From positions 5,921,501 through 5,985,500 of the forward strand of contig NZ_CP129137.1 in assembly GCF_030406905.1 (NCBI RefSeq): a stretch of DNA of 64,000 nt. Direction: 5' to 3'. The notes below the pieces were generated by a model. That model was not told the DNA's origin and made no database searches. It saw nothing but the letters and a program-made list of their open reading frames with translations. The stretch is from Streptomyces sp. HUAS CB01. Its GTDB lineage: Bacteria > Actinomycetota > Actinomycetes > Streptomycetales > Streptomycetaceae. This document shows positions 45,363 through 53,448 of this stretch, one piece after another. The number at the start of each line of letters is the position of its first letter. Position 1 is the stretch's first letter. The position numbers and the translations under genes are program-made.

Positions 45363-46232
45363 TCAGTCGTGCGGAACGACAGCGACGGGGCAGGGCGCAT
45401 GGTGCAAGGCGGCGTGGGCGACCGATCCGATGCGGGTACCGACGGGCGCGCGGCGCGTCCGTCGGCCGACCACGAGCAGCTGCGCGTTCGACACGGCCGA
45501 CAGCAGCACCTGTCCCGCGCTGCCGATCTCGACGTGCTCGGTCACGGGGACGTCGGGGAACCGCTCCCGCCACGGGGCAAGGGCCTCCGCCAGCGCCTTC
45601 TTCTCGAAGGGCTCCAGTCCGCCCGCCTCGTCCGCGAGGCGCATCGAGCCGGGGCTGTAGGCGAAGATCGGCGGCAGGGTCCAGGCTTGTACCGCGCGCA
45701 CGGCCGCGCCGCGTGCGGCCGCCTCCTCGAAGGCGAAACCGAGCACCGCGTCGCTGTCCTCCGGCGTGCCCTGCTGGCCCACGACGATCTCGCCGCCCTG
45801 CGCGTGCTTCTGCTCGTCACGGGCGCGCACGGAGATGACGGGCCGTTGCGCGGCGGCGATCACCTGCTGACCGTAGGAGCCGAGGAGGAAGCCGACGACC
45901 GCCCCGTGCCCCCGCGAACCCAGCACCAGCATCTCGGACGCTTCGGCCTCCCTCAACAGAGCGGCGACCGCGGTGTCCTGGACCACTTCGGCGGTGACCG
46001 TGAGAGCCGGGTGACGGCCGGCGACGTGTGTCTCGGCTTCGCGGAGCACGGTGTGGGCGGACTTGGCCTGCGTCTCCCTGTCCTGGACGACCGGGACGTC
46101 CAGCGGCTGCCAGAGCCAGGCGTGCACGATACGCAGCGGCATCCCGCGCAGTTCGGCTTCGCGTGCCGCCCAGCCGGCCGCTGCCAGGCTCTCCGCGGAA
46201 CCGTCCACTCCTACGGTGATGGCGCTGGTCAT
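45363..46232 (-). CDS. Tandem universal stress protein A
   Basis: 289 residues, two USP domains (about 1-145 and 152-289). Domain 1 starts MTSAITVGVDGS and has the ATP-binding pattern VLGSRGHGAVVGFLLGSYGQQV. Domain 2 ends VVGRRTRRAPVGTRIGSVAH and the conserved PVAVVPHD. Tandem USPs of this type are the most abundant class in the DosR and OsdR regulons. The ATG at 46232 follows GGAGG. The gene is divergent from the next USP; three candidate boxes fill the gap. Confidence 0.93.
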   Translation of the reverse strand: MTSAITVGVDGSAESLAAAGWAAREAELRGMPLRIVHAWLWQPLDVPVVQDRETQAKSAHTVLREAETHVAGRHPALTVTAEVVQDTAVAALLREAEASEMLVLGSRGHGAVVGFLLGSYGQQVIAAAQRPVISVRARDEQKHAQGGEIVVGQQGTPEDSDAVLGFAFEEAAARGAAVRAVQAWTLPPIFAYSPGSMRLADEAGGLEPFEKKALAEALAPWRERFPDVPVTEHVEIGSAGQVLLSAVSNAQLLVVGRRTRRAPVGTRIGSVAHAALHHAPCPVAVVPHD

Positions 46233-46319
46233 GAGGGTGCCTCCATACGGTTCGACGGGCACGCCGTTACGGCCGCCCTTTCCTGTCCTCAGCATCCGTG
46301 AGGAGGCGGCTATCCGCGG

Positions 46320-46335
46320 AGGGCCCATCGGCCCT
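46320..46335. promoter_or_regulatory. Candidate DevR/OsdR box
   Basis: AGGGCCCATCGGCCCT, perfect arms, 88 bp before the leftward USP gene A. Confidence 0.7.
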
Positions 46336-46392
46336 GTCTCCCGGCCGTTCGGTCACGGCGGCAGGGCCGTCCAGCCGGTGATGCGCGGCCGC

Positions 46393-46428
46393 GAGGCCCA
46401 CCGGCCCACGACAGGGACCTCCGGCCCC
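46393..46428. promoter_or_regulatory. Two adjacent candidate DevR/OsdR boxes
   Basis: GAGGCCCACCGGCCCA (46393-46408) and AGGGACCTCCGGCCCC (46413-46428) lie about 20 bp apart centre to centre, two helical turns. They sit 156-191 bp before the rightward USP gene B. Confidence 0.55.
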
Positions 46429-46583
46429 CTGCGCGAACCACCCCGGCCGACCACTGTGGAGGGGCAGGCCCTCCCAGCAGGGCGCCTCGGAGCGCCGGAC
46501 GGCCAACTCCCCTGAGAGCCCGTGCAGGTCAGCCCACGTACCCCGCATCCGGCCCTGCCGGACGCCAGACTTACGGAGTCCCC

Positions 46584-47453
46584 ATGTCCCGCACCGTCAC
46601 CGTCGGCCTCGACGGATCCCAGGAGAGCCTCACCGCCGCACAGTGGGCCGCCCAGGAGGCACTGCGCCGCGCGGTGCCGCTGCTGCTGCTCCGGGCATGG
46701 AGCAGTGACGGGGACCCGCGCACCCGTCTGGTCGATGCGGAGACGGCACGCGGATGGGGCGAGCGCACGCTCGCCATCGCCGAAAGGCGGCTGCGGCGCC
46801 GCCACCCGGGCCTGGACGTCGAGACGAAGTGGGTGGCCGGCGACCCGGTGGAGGTGCTGTGCGCCGCTTCCGACGAAGCGGAATTGCTGGTGCTCGGCTC
46901 CCGCGGTCTGGGCCCTCTGGCCGGCTTCCTCGCAGGGTCGGTCTCCTTGGCCGTGCTCGCCCGCACGCGGCGACCTGTCGTCCTCGTTCGCCCGCACGAC
47001 TCCCTGGAGCCCGAGCAGGACCGTACGGGCGAGGTGGTGGTCGGTCTGGACGTGTCCGCCCCCAGCGACGAGGTGCTGGCCTTCGGCTTCGGCGCGGCCG
47101 ACCGACACGGCTGCGGCCTGCGGGTGGTGCACAGGTGGGCCGTCCCCGCGCTCTACGGACCCGAGATGGGCGGCGCACTGCCGCTGCTCATGACGGAGGT
47201 CGCCGAAGACGCACGACGGGCGCTCGACGAGGCGCTGGCCCCCTGGACCGAGAAGTTCCCGGGCGTAGCGGTGGTGCGCGACTGCCGCCAGGGTCGGCCG
47301 GCGCAGGACCTGATGGAGCTGTCGCACGACGCCCGGCTCGTCGTCGTCGGCCGCAGGGTCCGGCGCGCGCGGATCGGCACCCACATCGGGGCCGTCACCC
47401 ACGCGGTCCTGCACCACTGCCTGGCCCCGGTCGCGGTCGTCCCGCACGACTGA
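46584..47453 (+). CDS. Tandem universal stress protein B
   Basis: 289 residues, two USP domains (about 1-140 and 150-289). MSRTVTVGLDGSQES opens domain 1; the ATP-loop region LVLGSRGLGPLAGFLAGSVS follows. Domain 2 contains VVVGLDVSAPSDEVLAFGFG and ends VAVVPHD. It is paralogous to USP A and C and to the two USP pseudogenes. The ATG at 46584 has CGGAG 5 nt upstream. No membrane segment; cytosolic, probably ATP-binding. Confidence 0.93.
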   Translation: MSRTVTVGLDGSQESLTAAQWAAQEALRRAVPLLLLRAWSSDGDPRTRLVDAETARGWGERTLAIAERRLRRRHPGLDVETKWVAGDPVEVLCAASDEAELLVLGSRGLGPLAGFLAGSVSLAVLARTRRPVVLVRPHDSLEPEQDRTGEVVVGLDVSAPSDEVLAFGFGAADRHGCGLRVVHRWAVPALYGPEMGGALPLLMTEVAEDARRALDEALAPWTEKFPGVAVVRDCRQGRPAQDLMELSHDARLVVVGRRVRRARIGTHIGAVTHAVLHHCLAPVAVVPHD

Positions 47454-47454
47454 A

Positions 47455-47470
47455 CGGGCCCGACGGCCGA
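47455..47470. promoter_or_regulatory. Candidate DevR/OsdR box, imperfect
   Basis: CGGGCCCGACGGCCGA, just after the USP B stop and 314 bp before pflB. Distance makes its role doubtful. Confidence 0.3.
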
Positions 47471-47626
47471 GCGGGGCACACCGACGCTGCCCACCGGTGC
47501 GGGCACCTGCCCGGGGCAGGTGGGGCAGCCGAGCCGCTCACGTGGGCACCCTCCGGCCTCTTTCATCGACGACGACGAAAGGCGCCGCCTGGCCCGTGAG
47601 GGTGGGCGGAAGGCCCCTCGTGCCAC

Positions 47627-47642
47627 CGGGGCCACCGGCCCT
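47627..47642. promoter_or_regulatory. Candidate DevR/OsdR box upstream of pflB
   Basis: CGGGGCCACCGGCCCT, 142 bp before the pflB start. The 330-bp gap between USP B and pflB has no gene. Confidence 0.5.
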
Positions 47643-47783
47643 TTCACCCGGAACGACAAGCCCGGTCAGCGGCTTCGCGCGCCCTTTGAGGCCCTGGGGC
47701 CGGTGGCAGGGGAGCGACGAACATCGAAGGTGAGGCCGGGCCCTCGCCCGCCTCGCCGGCCGCCGTCCCTTGGAGTTGACGAC

Positions 47784-50051
47784 ATGACCGTGACCGTCCA
47801 GCCCTCCGCCGCCACCCGCCCCACCGACTCCGCATGGCGCGGTCTTACCGGTGGGCCGTGGCAGCAGTGCGTCGACGTGCGGGCCTTCATCCAGGCGAAC
47901 TACACGCCGTACGAGGGTGACGCCGCGTTCCTGGCGGGTCCCACCGACCGCACCCTGGCCGTGTGGCAGGCCGTCACTGCCCTCTTCCCCGAGGAGCGCC
48001 GCAGGGGCGTGCTCGACGTCGACACCGCGACACCCTCCACCATCACCTCCCACGCCCCCGGCTACATCGACCGCGAACGCGAACTGATCGTGGGGCTGCA
48101 GACCGACGCACCGCTGAAGCGGGCGATCATGCCCAACGGCGGACTGCGCATGGTGGAGAACGGGCTGCGCGCGTACGGGTTCGAACCGGACCCGTTCGTC
48201 ACCGCGGTCTTCGGTACGTACCGCAAGACCCACAACGACGCCGTCTTCGACGCCTACACCCCCGAGATGCTGCGCGCCCGCAAGGCCGGCATCATCACGG
48301 GCCTGCCCGACGCGTACGGGCGCGGCCGGATCATCGGCGACTACCGCCGCGTCGCGCTGTACGGAACCGCCCGGCTGACCGAGGCCAAGCGCGCCGAACG
48401 GGCCCGGCTGGACGAGATCCCGTCCACGGCCGACGTGATCCGCGACCGCGAGGAACTCGCCGAGCAGATCAGGGCACTGGGCGAGCTGGAACGCATGGCC
48501 GCGTCCTACGGCTGCGACGTGTCCCGGCCCGCCGCCACCGCGCACGAGGCCGTCCAGTGGCTGTACCTCGGCTTCCTCGCCGCAGTGAAGGAGCAGAACG
48601 GCGCGGCGATGTCCCTCGGCCGCACCTCCACCTTCCTGGACGTCTACCTCCAGCGCGACCTCGACGAGGGGCGCATCGACGAGAGCCGAGCCCAGGAGCT
48701 CATCGACGACTTCGTGATCAAACTGCGGATCGTGCGGTTCCTGCGCACGCCGGAGTACGACGCGCTGTTCTCCGGCGACCCGACCTGGGTCACCGAGTCC
48801 ATCGGCGGCGTCGGGGAGGACGGCCGGCCGCTGGTGACCCGCACCTCCTTCCGCTTCCTGCAGACCCTCTACAACCTCGGCCCCGCCCCCGAGCCCAACC
48901 TGACCGTCCTGTGGTCCCCCCGGCTGCCCGGGGGCTTCAAGCGGTTCTGCGCCCAGGTGTCCATCGACACCAGCTCCCTCCAGTACGAGTCCGACGAGCT
49001 GCTTCGCCCCCGCACCGGCGACGACACGGCCATCGCCTGCTGCGTCTCCGCGATGGCCTCGGGCAAGCAGATGCAGTTCTTCGGCGCCCGCGTCAACCTC
49101 GCCAAGGCCCTGCTGTACGCGGTCAACGGCGGCCGCGACGAGCTGACCGGCGAACAGGTCGCCCCCACCGTGGCCCCGCTGACCGGCGAGTACCTGGACT
49201 ATGACGAGTTGACGGCCGCCTACGACCGGATGCTGGACTGGCTCGCCGCGACGTACGTCAGCGCCCTGAACGTCATCCACTGCATGCACGACAAGTACGC
49301 CTACGAGCGCATCGCGATGGCACTGCACGACCACCCGGTCCACCGCACCATGGCCTGCGGCATCGCCGGCCTGTCGGTCGCCGCCGACAGTCTCTCGGCC
49401 GTCAAGCACGCCCGCGTGCACGTCATCCGGGACGCCACCGGCCTCGCCGTCGACTACCAGGTCCAGGGCGACTACCCGGCCTACGGCAACGACGACGACC
49501 GCGCCGACGGCATCGCCGTCGACCTGGTCCGCTCCTTCATGGCCAAGGTGCGTCGGCACTCCACCTACCGCACCGCCGAGCACACCCAGTCGGTGCTCAC
49601 CATCACCTCGAACGTCGTGTACGGCAAGCACACGGGCAACACCCCCGACGGTCGCCGCGCAGGCGCCCCCTTCGCCCCGGGCGCCAACCCGATGCACGGC
49701 CGCGACACCCACGGCATGGCCGCCTCCGCCCTGTCCGTCGCCAAGATCCCCTACGACCAGGCACGCGACGGCATCTCGCTGACCTCCACCATCACACCCG
49801 AGGGCCTGGGCCACGACCCCGCCGAACGCGCCGGCCACCTCGTCGGTCTGCTCGACGCCTACACCGCCGCGGGCGGCTTCCACATGAACGTCAACGTCCT
49901 CGACCGCACCACCCTGGAAGACGCCATGGAGCACCCGGACAACTACCCGGAGCTGACCATCCGCGTCTCCGGATACGCCGTCAACTTCGTCCGTCTCACT
50001 CGCGAACAGCAGCTGGACGTCGTCAACCGCACGTTCCACGACGCCCGATGA
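47784..50051 (+). CDS. pflB: Pyruvate formate-lyase (glycyl radical enzyme)
   Basis: 755 residues, essentially the length of E. coli PflB. The paired active-site cysteines Cys419-Cys420 lie in IACCVSAM, and the radical Gly730 lies in [10 protein letters not shown] near the C-terminus. The pyruvate-binding regions are also recognisable, for example [19 protein letters not shown]. It cleaves pyruvate with CoA to acetyl-CoA and formate, only without oxygen. This is very unusual for Streptomyces. The ATG at 47784 has GGAG 9 nt upstream. Its last four bases overlap the activase start. Confidence 0.96.
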   Translation: MTVTVQPSAATRPTDSAWRGLTGGPWQQCVDVRAFIQANYTPYEGDAAFLAGPTDRTLAVWQAVTALFPEERRRGVLDVDTATPSTITSHAPGYIDRERELIVGLQTDAPLKRAIMPNGGLRMVENGLRAYGFEPDPFVTAVFGTYRKTHNDAVFDAYTPEMLRARKAGIITGLPDAYGRGRIIGDYRRVALYGTARLTEAKRAERARLDEIPSTADVIRDREELAEQIRALGELERMAASYGCDVSRPAATAHEAVQWLYLGFLAAVKEQNGAAMSLGRTSTFLDVYLQRDLDEGRIDESRAQELIDDFVIKLRIVRFLRTPEYDALFSGDPTWVTESIGGVGEDGRPLVTRTSFRFLQTLYNLGPAPEPNLTVLWSPRLPGGFKRFCAQVSIDTSSLQYESDELLRPRTGDDTAIACCVSAMASGKQMQFFGARVNLAKALLYAVNGGRDELTGEQVAPTVAPLTGEYLDYDELTAAYDRMLDWLAATYVSALNVIHCMHDKYAYERIAMALHDHPVHRTMACGIAGLSVAADSLSAVKHARVHVIRDATGLAVDYQVQGDYPAYGNDDDRADGIAVDLVRSFMAKVRRHSTYRTAEHTQSVLTITSNVVYGKHTGNTPDGRRAGAPFAPGANPMHGRDTHGMAASALSVAKIPYDQARDGISLTSTITPEGLGHDPAERAGHLVGLLDAYTAAGGFHMNVNVLDRTTLEDAMEHPDNYPELTIRVSGYAVNFVRLTREQQLDVVNRTFHDAR

Positions 50052-50776
50052 CCACCGGCCGCATTCACTCCTGGGACCTGTCCACCGGCGTGGACGGGCC
50101 CGGTACCCGGTTCGTCCTCTTCCTCAACGGCTGCCCGCTGCGCTGCCTGTACTGCGCAAACCCCGACACCTGGCACCTGCGCGACGGGCAGCAGGTCACC
50201 GTGGACGAGGTGATGACCCGCATCGAGCGGTACCGCCGGTTCACCGACCTGGCCGGCGGAGGAGTAACCGTCACCGGGGGCGAGCCCCTGCTCCAGTCTG
50301 CCTTCACCGCCGAAGTGCTGCACCGGTGCAAGGAACTCGGCCTGCACACCGCCCTCGACACCTCCGGCGCGCTCGGCCCCCGGGCCAACGACGCGCTGCT
50401 TGCCGACACCGATCTGGTCCTGCTCGACATCAAGTCCTTCGACGCCGCCGTCTACCGCCGCCTGACAGGCGGTCATCTGGCCCCGACACTCGACTTCGCC
50501 ACCCGCTTGGACCGACTGGGCGTCCCCGCCTGGATCCGCTACGTCCTCGTCCCCGGCCGGACCGACGACCCCGCGGCCATCGACCGCCTGGCCGGCTTCC
50601 TGACGAAGTTGGACAACATCGACCGGGTCGACGTCCTCCCCTTCCACAAACTCGGCGCACCCAAGTACGGCACGCTCGGCATCCCCTTCCCGCTCCGGGA
50701 CAACCCCGTACCGGACGGTGCCCTGGTCGACCGCGTGCGCGACCAGTTCCGCGCCCACGGCCTCCGAGCACAGTGA
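50048..50776 (+). CDS. pflA: Pyruvate formate-lyase activating enzyme
   Basis: 242 residues, radical-SAM protein. The cluster motif is CPLRCLYC (about 29-36), followed by [14 protein letters not shown] (about 74-87) for SAM binding and a [10 protein letters not shown] segment typical of PflA. It installs the glycyl radical on PflB. ATGA overlap with pflB implies coupled translation. The length and N-terminus ([20 protein letters not shown]) are those of true PflA rather than of other glycyl-radical activases. Confidence 0.96.
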   Translation: MTTGRIHSWDLSTGVDGPGTRFVLFLNGCPLRCLYCANPDTWHLRDGQQVTVDEVMTRIERYRRFTDLAGGGVTVTGGEPLLQSAFTAEVLHRCKELGLHTALDTSGALGPRANDALLADTDLVLLDIKSFDAAVYRRLTGGHLAPTLDFATRLDRLGVPAWIRYVLVPGRTDDPAAIDRLAGFLTKLDNIDRVDVLPFHKLGAPKYGTLGIPFPLRDNPVPDGALVDRVRDQFRAHGLRAQ

Positions 50777-50889
50777 GGCACTGGCACTCCTTGGCCGTCC
50801 GTCACCGAGCCGACGGGCGTGCGCCGCGGACCCGATGACGCACGCGGCGGTCCGTCGTGGGCGACCCCGGGCCATGCGGGCATCACAGG

Positions 50890-51320
50890 GACCCGACCGC
50901 CGGCACGCATTCGCCCTCGTCACCGGATCCCGGGGCGGGGCGACATCGCCGGCCTCCTGCTCGGATCGGCGAGCTCGGCCGTGGCCGCCGAAGCCCACTG
51001 CCCGGTCGTCGTGGTGCGCGGGGGCAACGCCGGGCCGGCGGGCACGCGCGAACGGATCACGCTCGGCGTGGGAGAGGCCGACGCCGACTCCGCGGCGGTC
51101 CGGTCCCTGAGCCCTGCCTCCCGGACCCACGAGACCACCGACCATCCGCTGCCGGCCGGAGGCCCCGCCCGCTACGACGAGGGCAGGGCGTCCGGCCTGC
51201 CCTCGACGAGGCACTCGAAGCTGCCGCGCGGGACCACCCGGAGATCCGGGTGAAGCGAGCCACATGCCAAGGCAGGTGCCGTCACCGCACGGGACCCGGG
51301 GACCTGAGGTGGTACCGAGA
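50890..51320 (+). pseudogene. Second broken universal stress protein gene
   Basis: Frames on the plus strand read ALVTGSRG, then, shifted near 50935, RGDIAGLLLGSASSAVAAEA and CPVVVVRGGNAGPAG (end of USP domain 1), RITLGVGEADADSAAVR (start of domain 2). After another shift near 51180 comes ALDEALEAAARDHPEIRVKRAT. The N-terminal part of domain 1 and the end of domain 2 are missing. No other gene is seen in 50777-51510. Confidence 0.75.
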
Positions 51321-51510
51321 CGGCGCCGGTGAACCAGACGTCGTGTTCGTCCACGCGGGCCACGTACCCCCAGAAGGTCCGAACGTCCCGCTCACCAAGG
51401 GCTGTTCAGCCCACGGCCGTGGACCATTGGCGCCCGGCGCGGCCCGGCGCCGGCCGGGAGAGTCAGTGGTGTCAGGAACCGAACGGAACGTCCTCGAAGG
51501 GATCATCACC

Positions 51511-52140
51511 ATGGCCGTGCACCAGCACCCGAACCCGAAGACCGGATTCCACCTGCCGTTCATGCGCAGGAACCAGGCCGCCTCCGCCCCGGAGTCCGCA
51601 GCGCCTGCACGCATCGACACGGACACCGCACGGGCCTACGTCCTCTCCTCGGTCCGCGTGCTGATGGGATTCGTCTTCCTGTGGGCCTTCCTCGACAAGA
51701 CCTTCGGACTGGGCTACGCCACCCAGTCCGGCAAGGGCTGGACCGACGGTGGCTCGCCCACCGAGGGGTTCCTCGGCCACGTCGCCGTCGGACCGATGGA
51801 ATCCGTCTTCCACTCCTGGGCCGGCGCCGCCTGGGCGGACTGGCTGTTCATGCTCGGTCTGCTCGGCATCGGCCTCGCCCTGACCGCCGGGGTGGCGCTG
51901 CGCCTGACGGCCCTCGCGGGCACCGTGATGATGGCGCTGATGTGGGTGGCCGAGTGGCCACCCGCTCAGCACCTGTCGGACGGCTCACGGAGCATGTCGA
52001 CGAACCCGTTCATCGACTACCACCTCGTCTACGCGGTGGTGCTCATCGCCCTCGCCGCCGCCTCCGCCGGCGACGCCCTGGGCCTGGGGCGGCCGTGGGC
52101 CAAGCTCCCCTTCGTCCGCGACCACAGATGGCTGCGCTGA
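51511..52140 (+). CDS. DoxX-like four-TM membrane protein
   Basis: 209 residues. A cytosolic N-terminal 45 residues is followed by four transmembrane segments (about 50-68, 113-131, 134-152, 170-190). The pattern is that of DoxX/DoxD-type proteins linked to quinone or redox chemistry at the membrane. The AWADWLFMLGLLGIGLALTAGVALRL stretch marks helices 2 and 3. The ATG at 51511 has GAAGGGA 9 nt upstream. It lies between pflA and USP C and presumably belongs to the same regulon. The substrate is unknown. Confidence 0.75.
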   Translation: MAVHQHPNPKTGFHLPFMRRNQAASAPESAAPARIDTDTARAYVLSSVRVLMGFVFLWAFLDKTFGLGYATQSGKGWTDGGSPTEGFLGHVAVGPMESVFHSWAGAAWADWLFMLGLLGIGLALTAGVALRLTALAGTVMMALMWVAEWPPAQHLSDGSRSMSTNPFIDYHLVYAVVLIALAAASAGDALGLGRPWAKLPFVRDHRWLR

Positions 52141-52153
52141 ACGCCGCCGGCGC

Positions 52154-52176
52154 GGTGGGCCCGCTGACGGGCCACC
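52154..52176 (+). terminator. Candidate terminator after the DoxX-like gene
   Basis: GGTGGGCCCG and CGGGCCACC form a 9-bp stem with one bulged base, 14 bp after the stop. Confidence 0.45.
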
Positions 52177-52192
52177 GCGCCGGTCCGCCAAG

Positions 52193-52228
52193 AGGGCCCA
52201 ACGGCCCCGATCCGGGACCAGCGGTCCC
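52193..52228. promoter_or_regulatory. Two adjacent candidate DevR/OsdR boxes
   Basis: AGGGCCCAACGGCCCC (52193-52208) and CGGGACCAGCGGTCCC (52213-52228) lie 20 bp apart centre to centre, 63-99 bp before USP C. The second has the GGGACC/GGTCCC arms closest to the mycobacterial DosR box. Confidence 0.7.
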
Positions 52229-52291
52229 TGCCCCGGTCGGCCACCGACCCAGATGTTCGAAGCAGATCACACAACGCAGGAGGTGGGCTCT

Positions 52292-53197
52292 GTGCCCGGA
52301 ACGATTGTCGTGGGACTCGACGGCTCGACCGAGAGCCGTGCCGCCGCGGAATGGGCCGCCCGTGAGGCGGAGTTGCGCGACCTGCCGGTGAAACTGGTCC
52401 ACGTGTGGCAGCCGGTGCCGGTGCCGATGGCGCAGGCGCCGCTCCTCGGGGCCGAGACCCACCGGCACTGGACCGAGCGCGTCCTCCGCGAGGTCGCCGA
52501 AGACCTGCGGCAGCGTCACCCCGGCGTCGAGGTGAGCACCGAACAGCGCAACGGAACCCCGGCCCGCGTCCTCCTGGACGCCGCACCGGACGCGGAGTTG
52601 CTGGTCCTCGGCTCCCGCGCGCTGAGTGGTGTCGGCGGCTTCCTCGTGGGTTCCGTCGGCCAGTCCGTGACCGCCCGCACCGAGGTGCCCGTGGTCCTGG
52701 TCCGGGCCGGTGAGCAGGCCGCCGACGAGCACCTCAAGGACGTCGTCGGCATCGCGTCCGCTGCCACCGGCTTCCGGCCCGTCGTCCTGGGGCTGGACAC
52801 CGGCAGCTCCTACGACCAGGTGATCTCCTTCGCCTTCGAGGAGGCACGGCGCCGCAAGGCCACCCTCACCGTCGTCCACAGTTGGGACCTGCCGCCCTCC
52901 TCTGCGTACAGCGTGGCCGGCGGGTACGACCCCCGCGCGGACATATCCCGTGCACAGGCAGGTGCCCTCACCGAGGTGCTCCTGCCCTGGCGGGAAAAGT
53001 ACCCGGACGTCAGGGTGGACGAGATGTCCCGTAGGGGTAGCCCCGCCAGACACCTTGTCGACGCCTCCCGTGGCGCCTCGCTCGTCGTCGTCGGCCGTCG
53101 CGTGCGTCGTGCACCGTTCGGCATCCACATCGGTTCCGTGGCGCACGCGGTACTGCACCATGCCGCCGCCCCCGTCGCCGTCGTCGCCCACGACTGA
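52292..53197 (+). CDS. Tandem universal stress protein C
   Basis: 301 residues, two USP domains (about 1-148 and 160-301). MPGTIVVGLDGSTESRAAAE opens domain 1; the ATP-loop region LVLGSRALSGVGGFLVGSVG follows. Domain 2 starts PVVLGLDTGSSYDQVISFAF and ends VVVGRRVRRAPFGIHIGSVAH. The GTG at 52292 is chosen because CAGGAGGTGG lies about 8 nt upstream. It marks the right end of the hypoxia-type island. Confidence 0.93.
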   Translation: MPGTIVVGLDGSTESRAAAEWAAREAELRDLPVKLVHVWQPVPVPMAQAPLLGAETHRHWTERVLREVAEDLRQRHPGVEVSTEQRNGTPARVLLDAAPDAELLVLGSRALSGVGGFLVGSVGQSVTARTEVPVVLVRAGEQAADEHLKDVVGIASAATGFRPVVLGLDTGSSYDQVISFAFEEARRRKATLTVVHSWDLPPSSAYSVAGGYDPRADISRAQAGALTEVLLPWREKYPDVRVDEMSRRGSPARHLVDASRGASLVVVGRRVRRAPFGIHIGSVAHAVLHHAAAPVAVVAHD

Positions 53198-53398
53198 CAC
53201 GGCTGGGCGCGCAGGGCGATACACGACGACGGCAGGCTCGGCCCACCAGGCGTCCGGCGCCGGGACGGGCGGGACGGTTCCGCAGGCCAGGGGCGGCAGG
53301 TGCCACTGACGTCGGCCCAGCCCTGGCGGCCCGTGGACGGTTCCGTTCCGAGGTTGTACGGGGCAGCGGGTTCCTCGCCGGCGGTTCCACCGGGCGAG

Positions 53399-53436
53399 CC
53401 CGGCCCGCGGGACGATCCGTCACAGGCCGGGCCGGG
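53399..53436. terminator. Candidate terminator for the glucanase gene
   Basis: CCCGGCCCG (53399-53407) pairs with CGGGCCGGG (53428-53436) across 20 bases, just beyond the glucanase stop on the minus strand. 53198-53398 shows no gene. Confidence 0.5.
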
Positions 53437-53448
53437 GCCGATCGGCTG

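Noticed and set aside
47538..50039. An 833-codon minus-strand frame
   Set aside because: Shadow of pflB; no domain pattern, and pflB is unmistakable.
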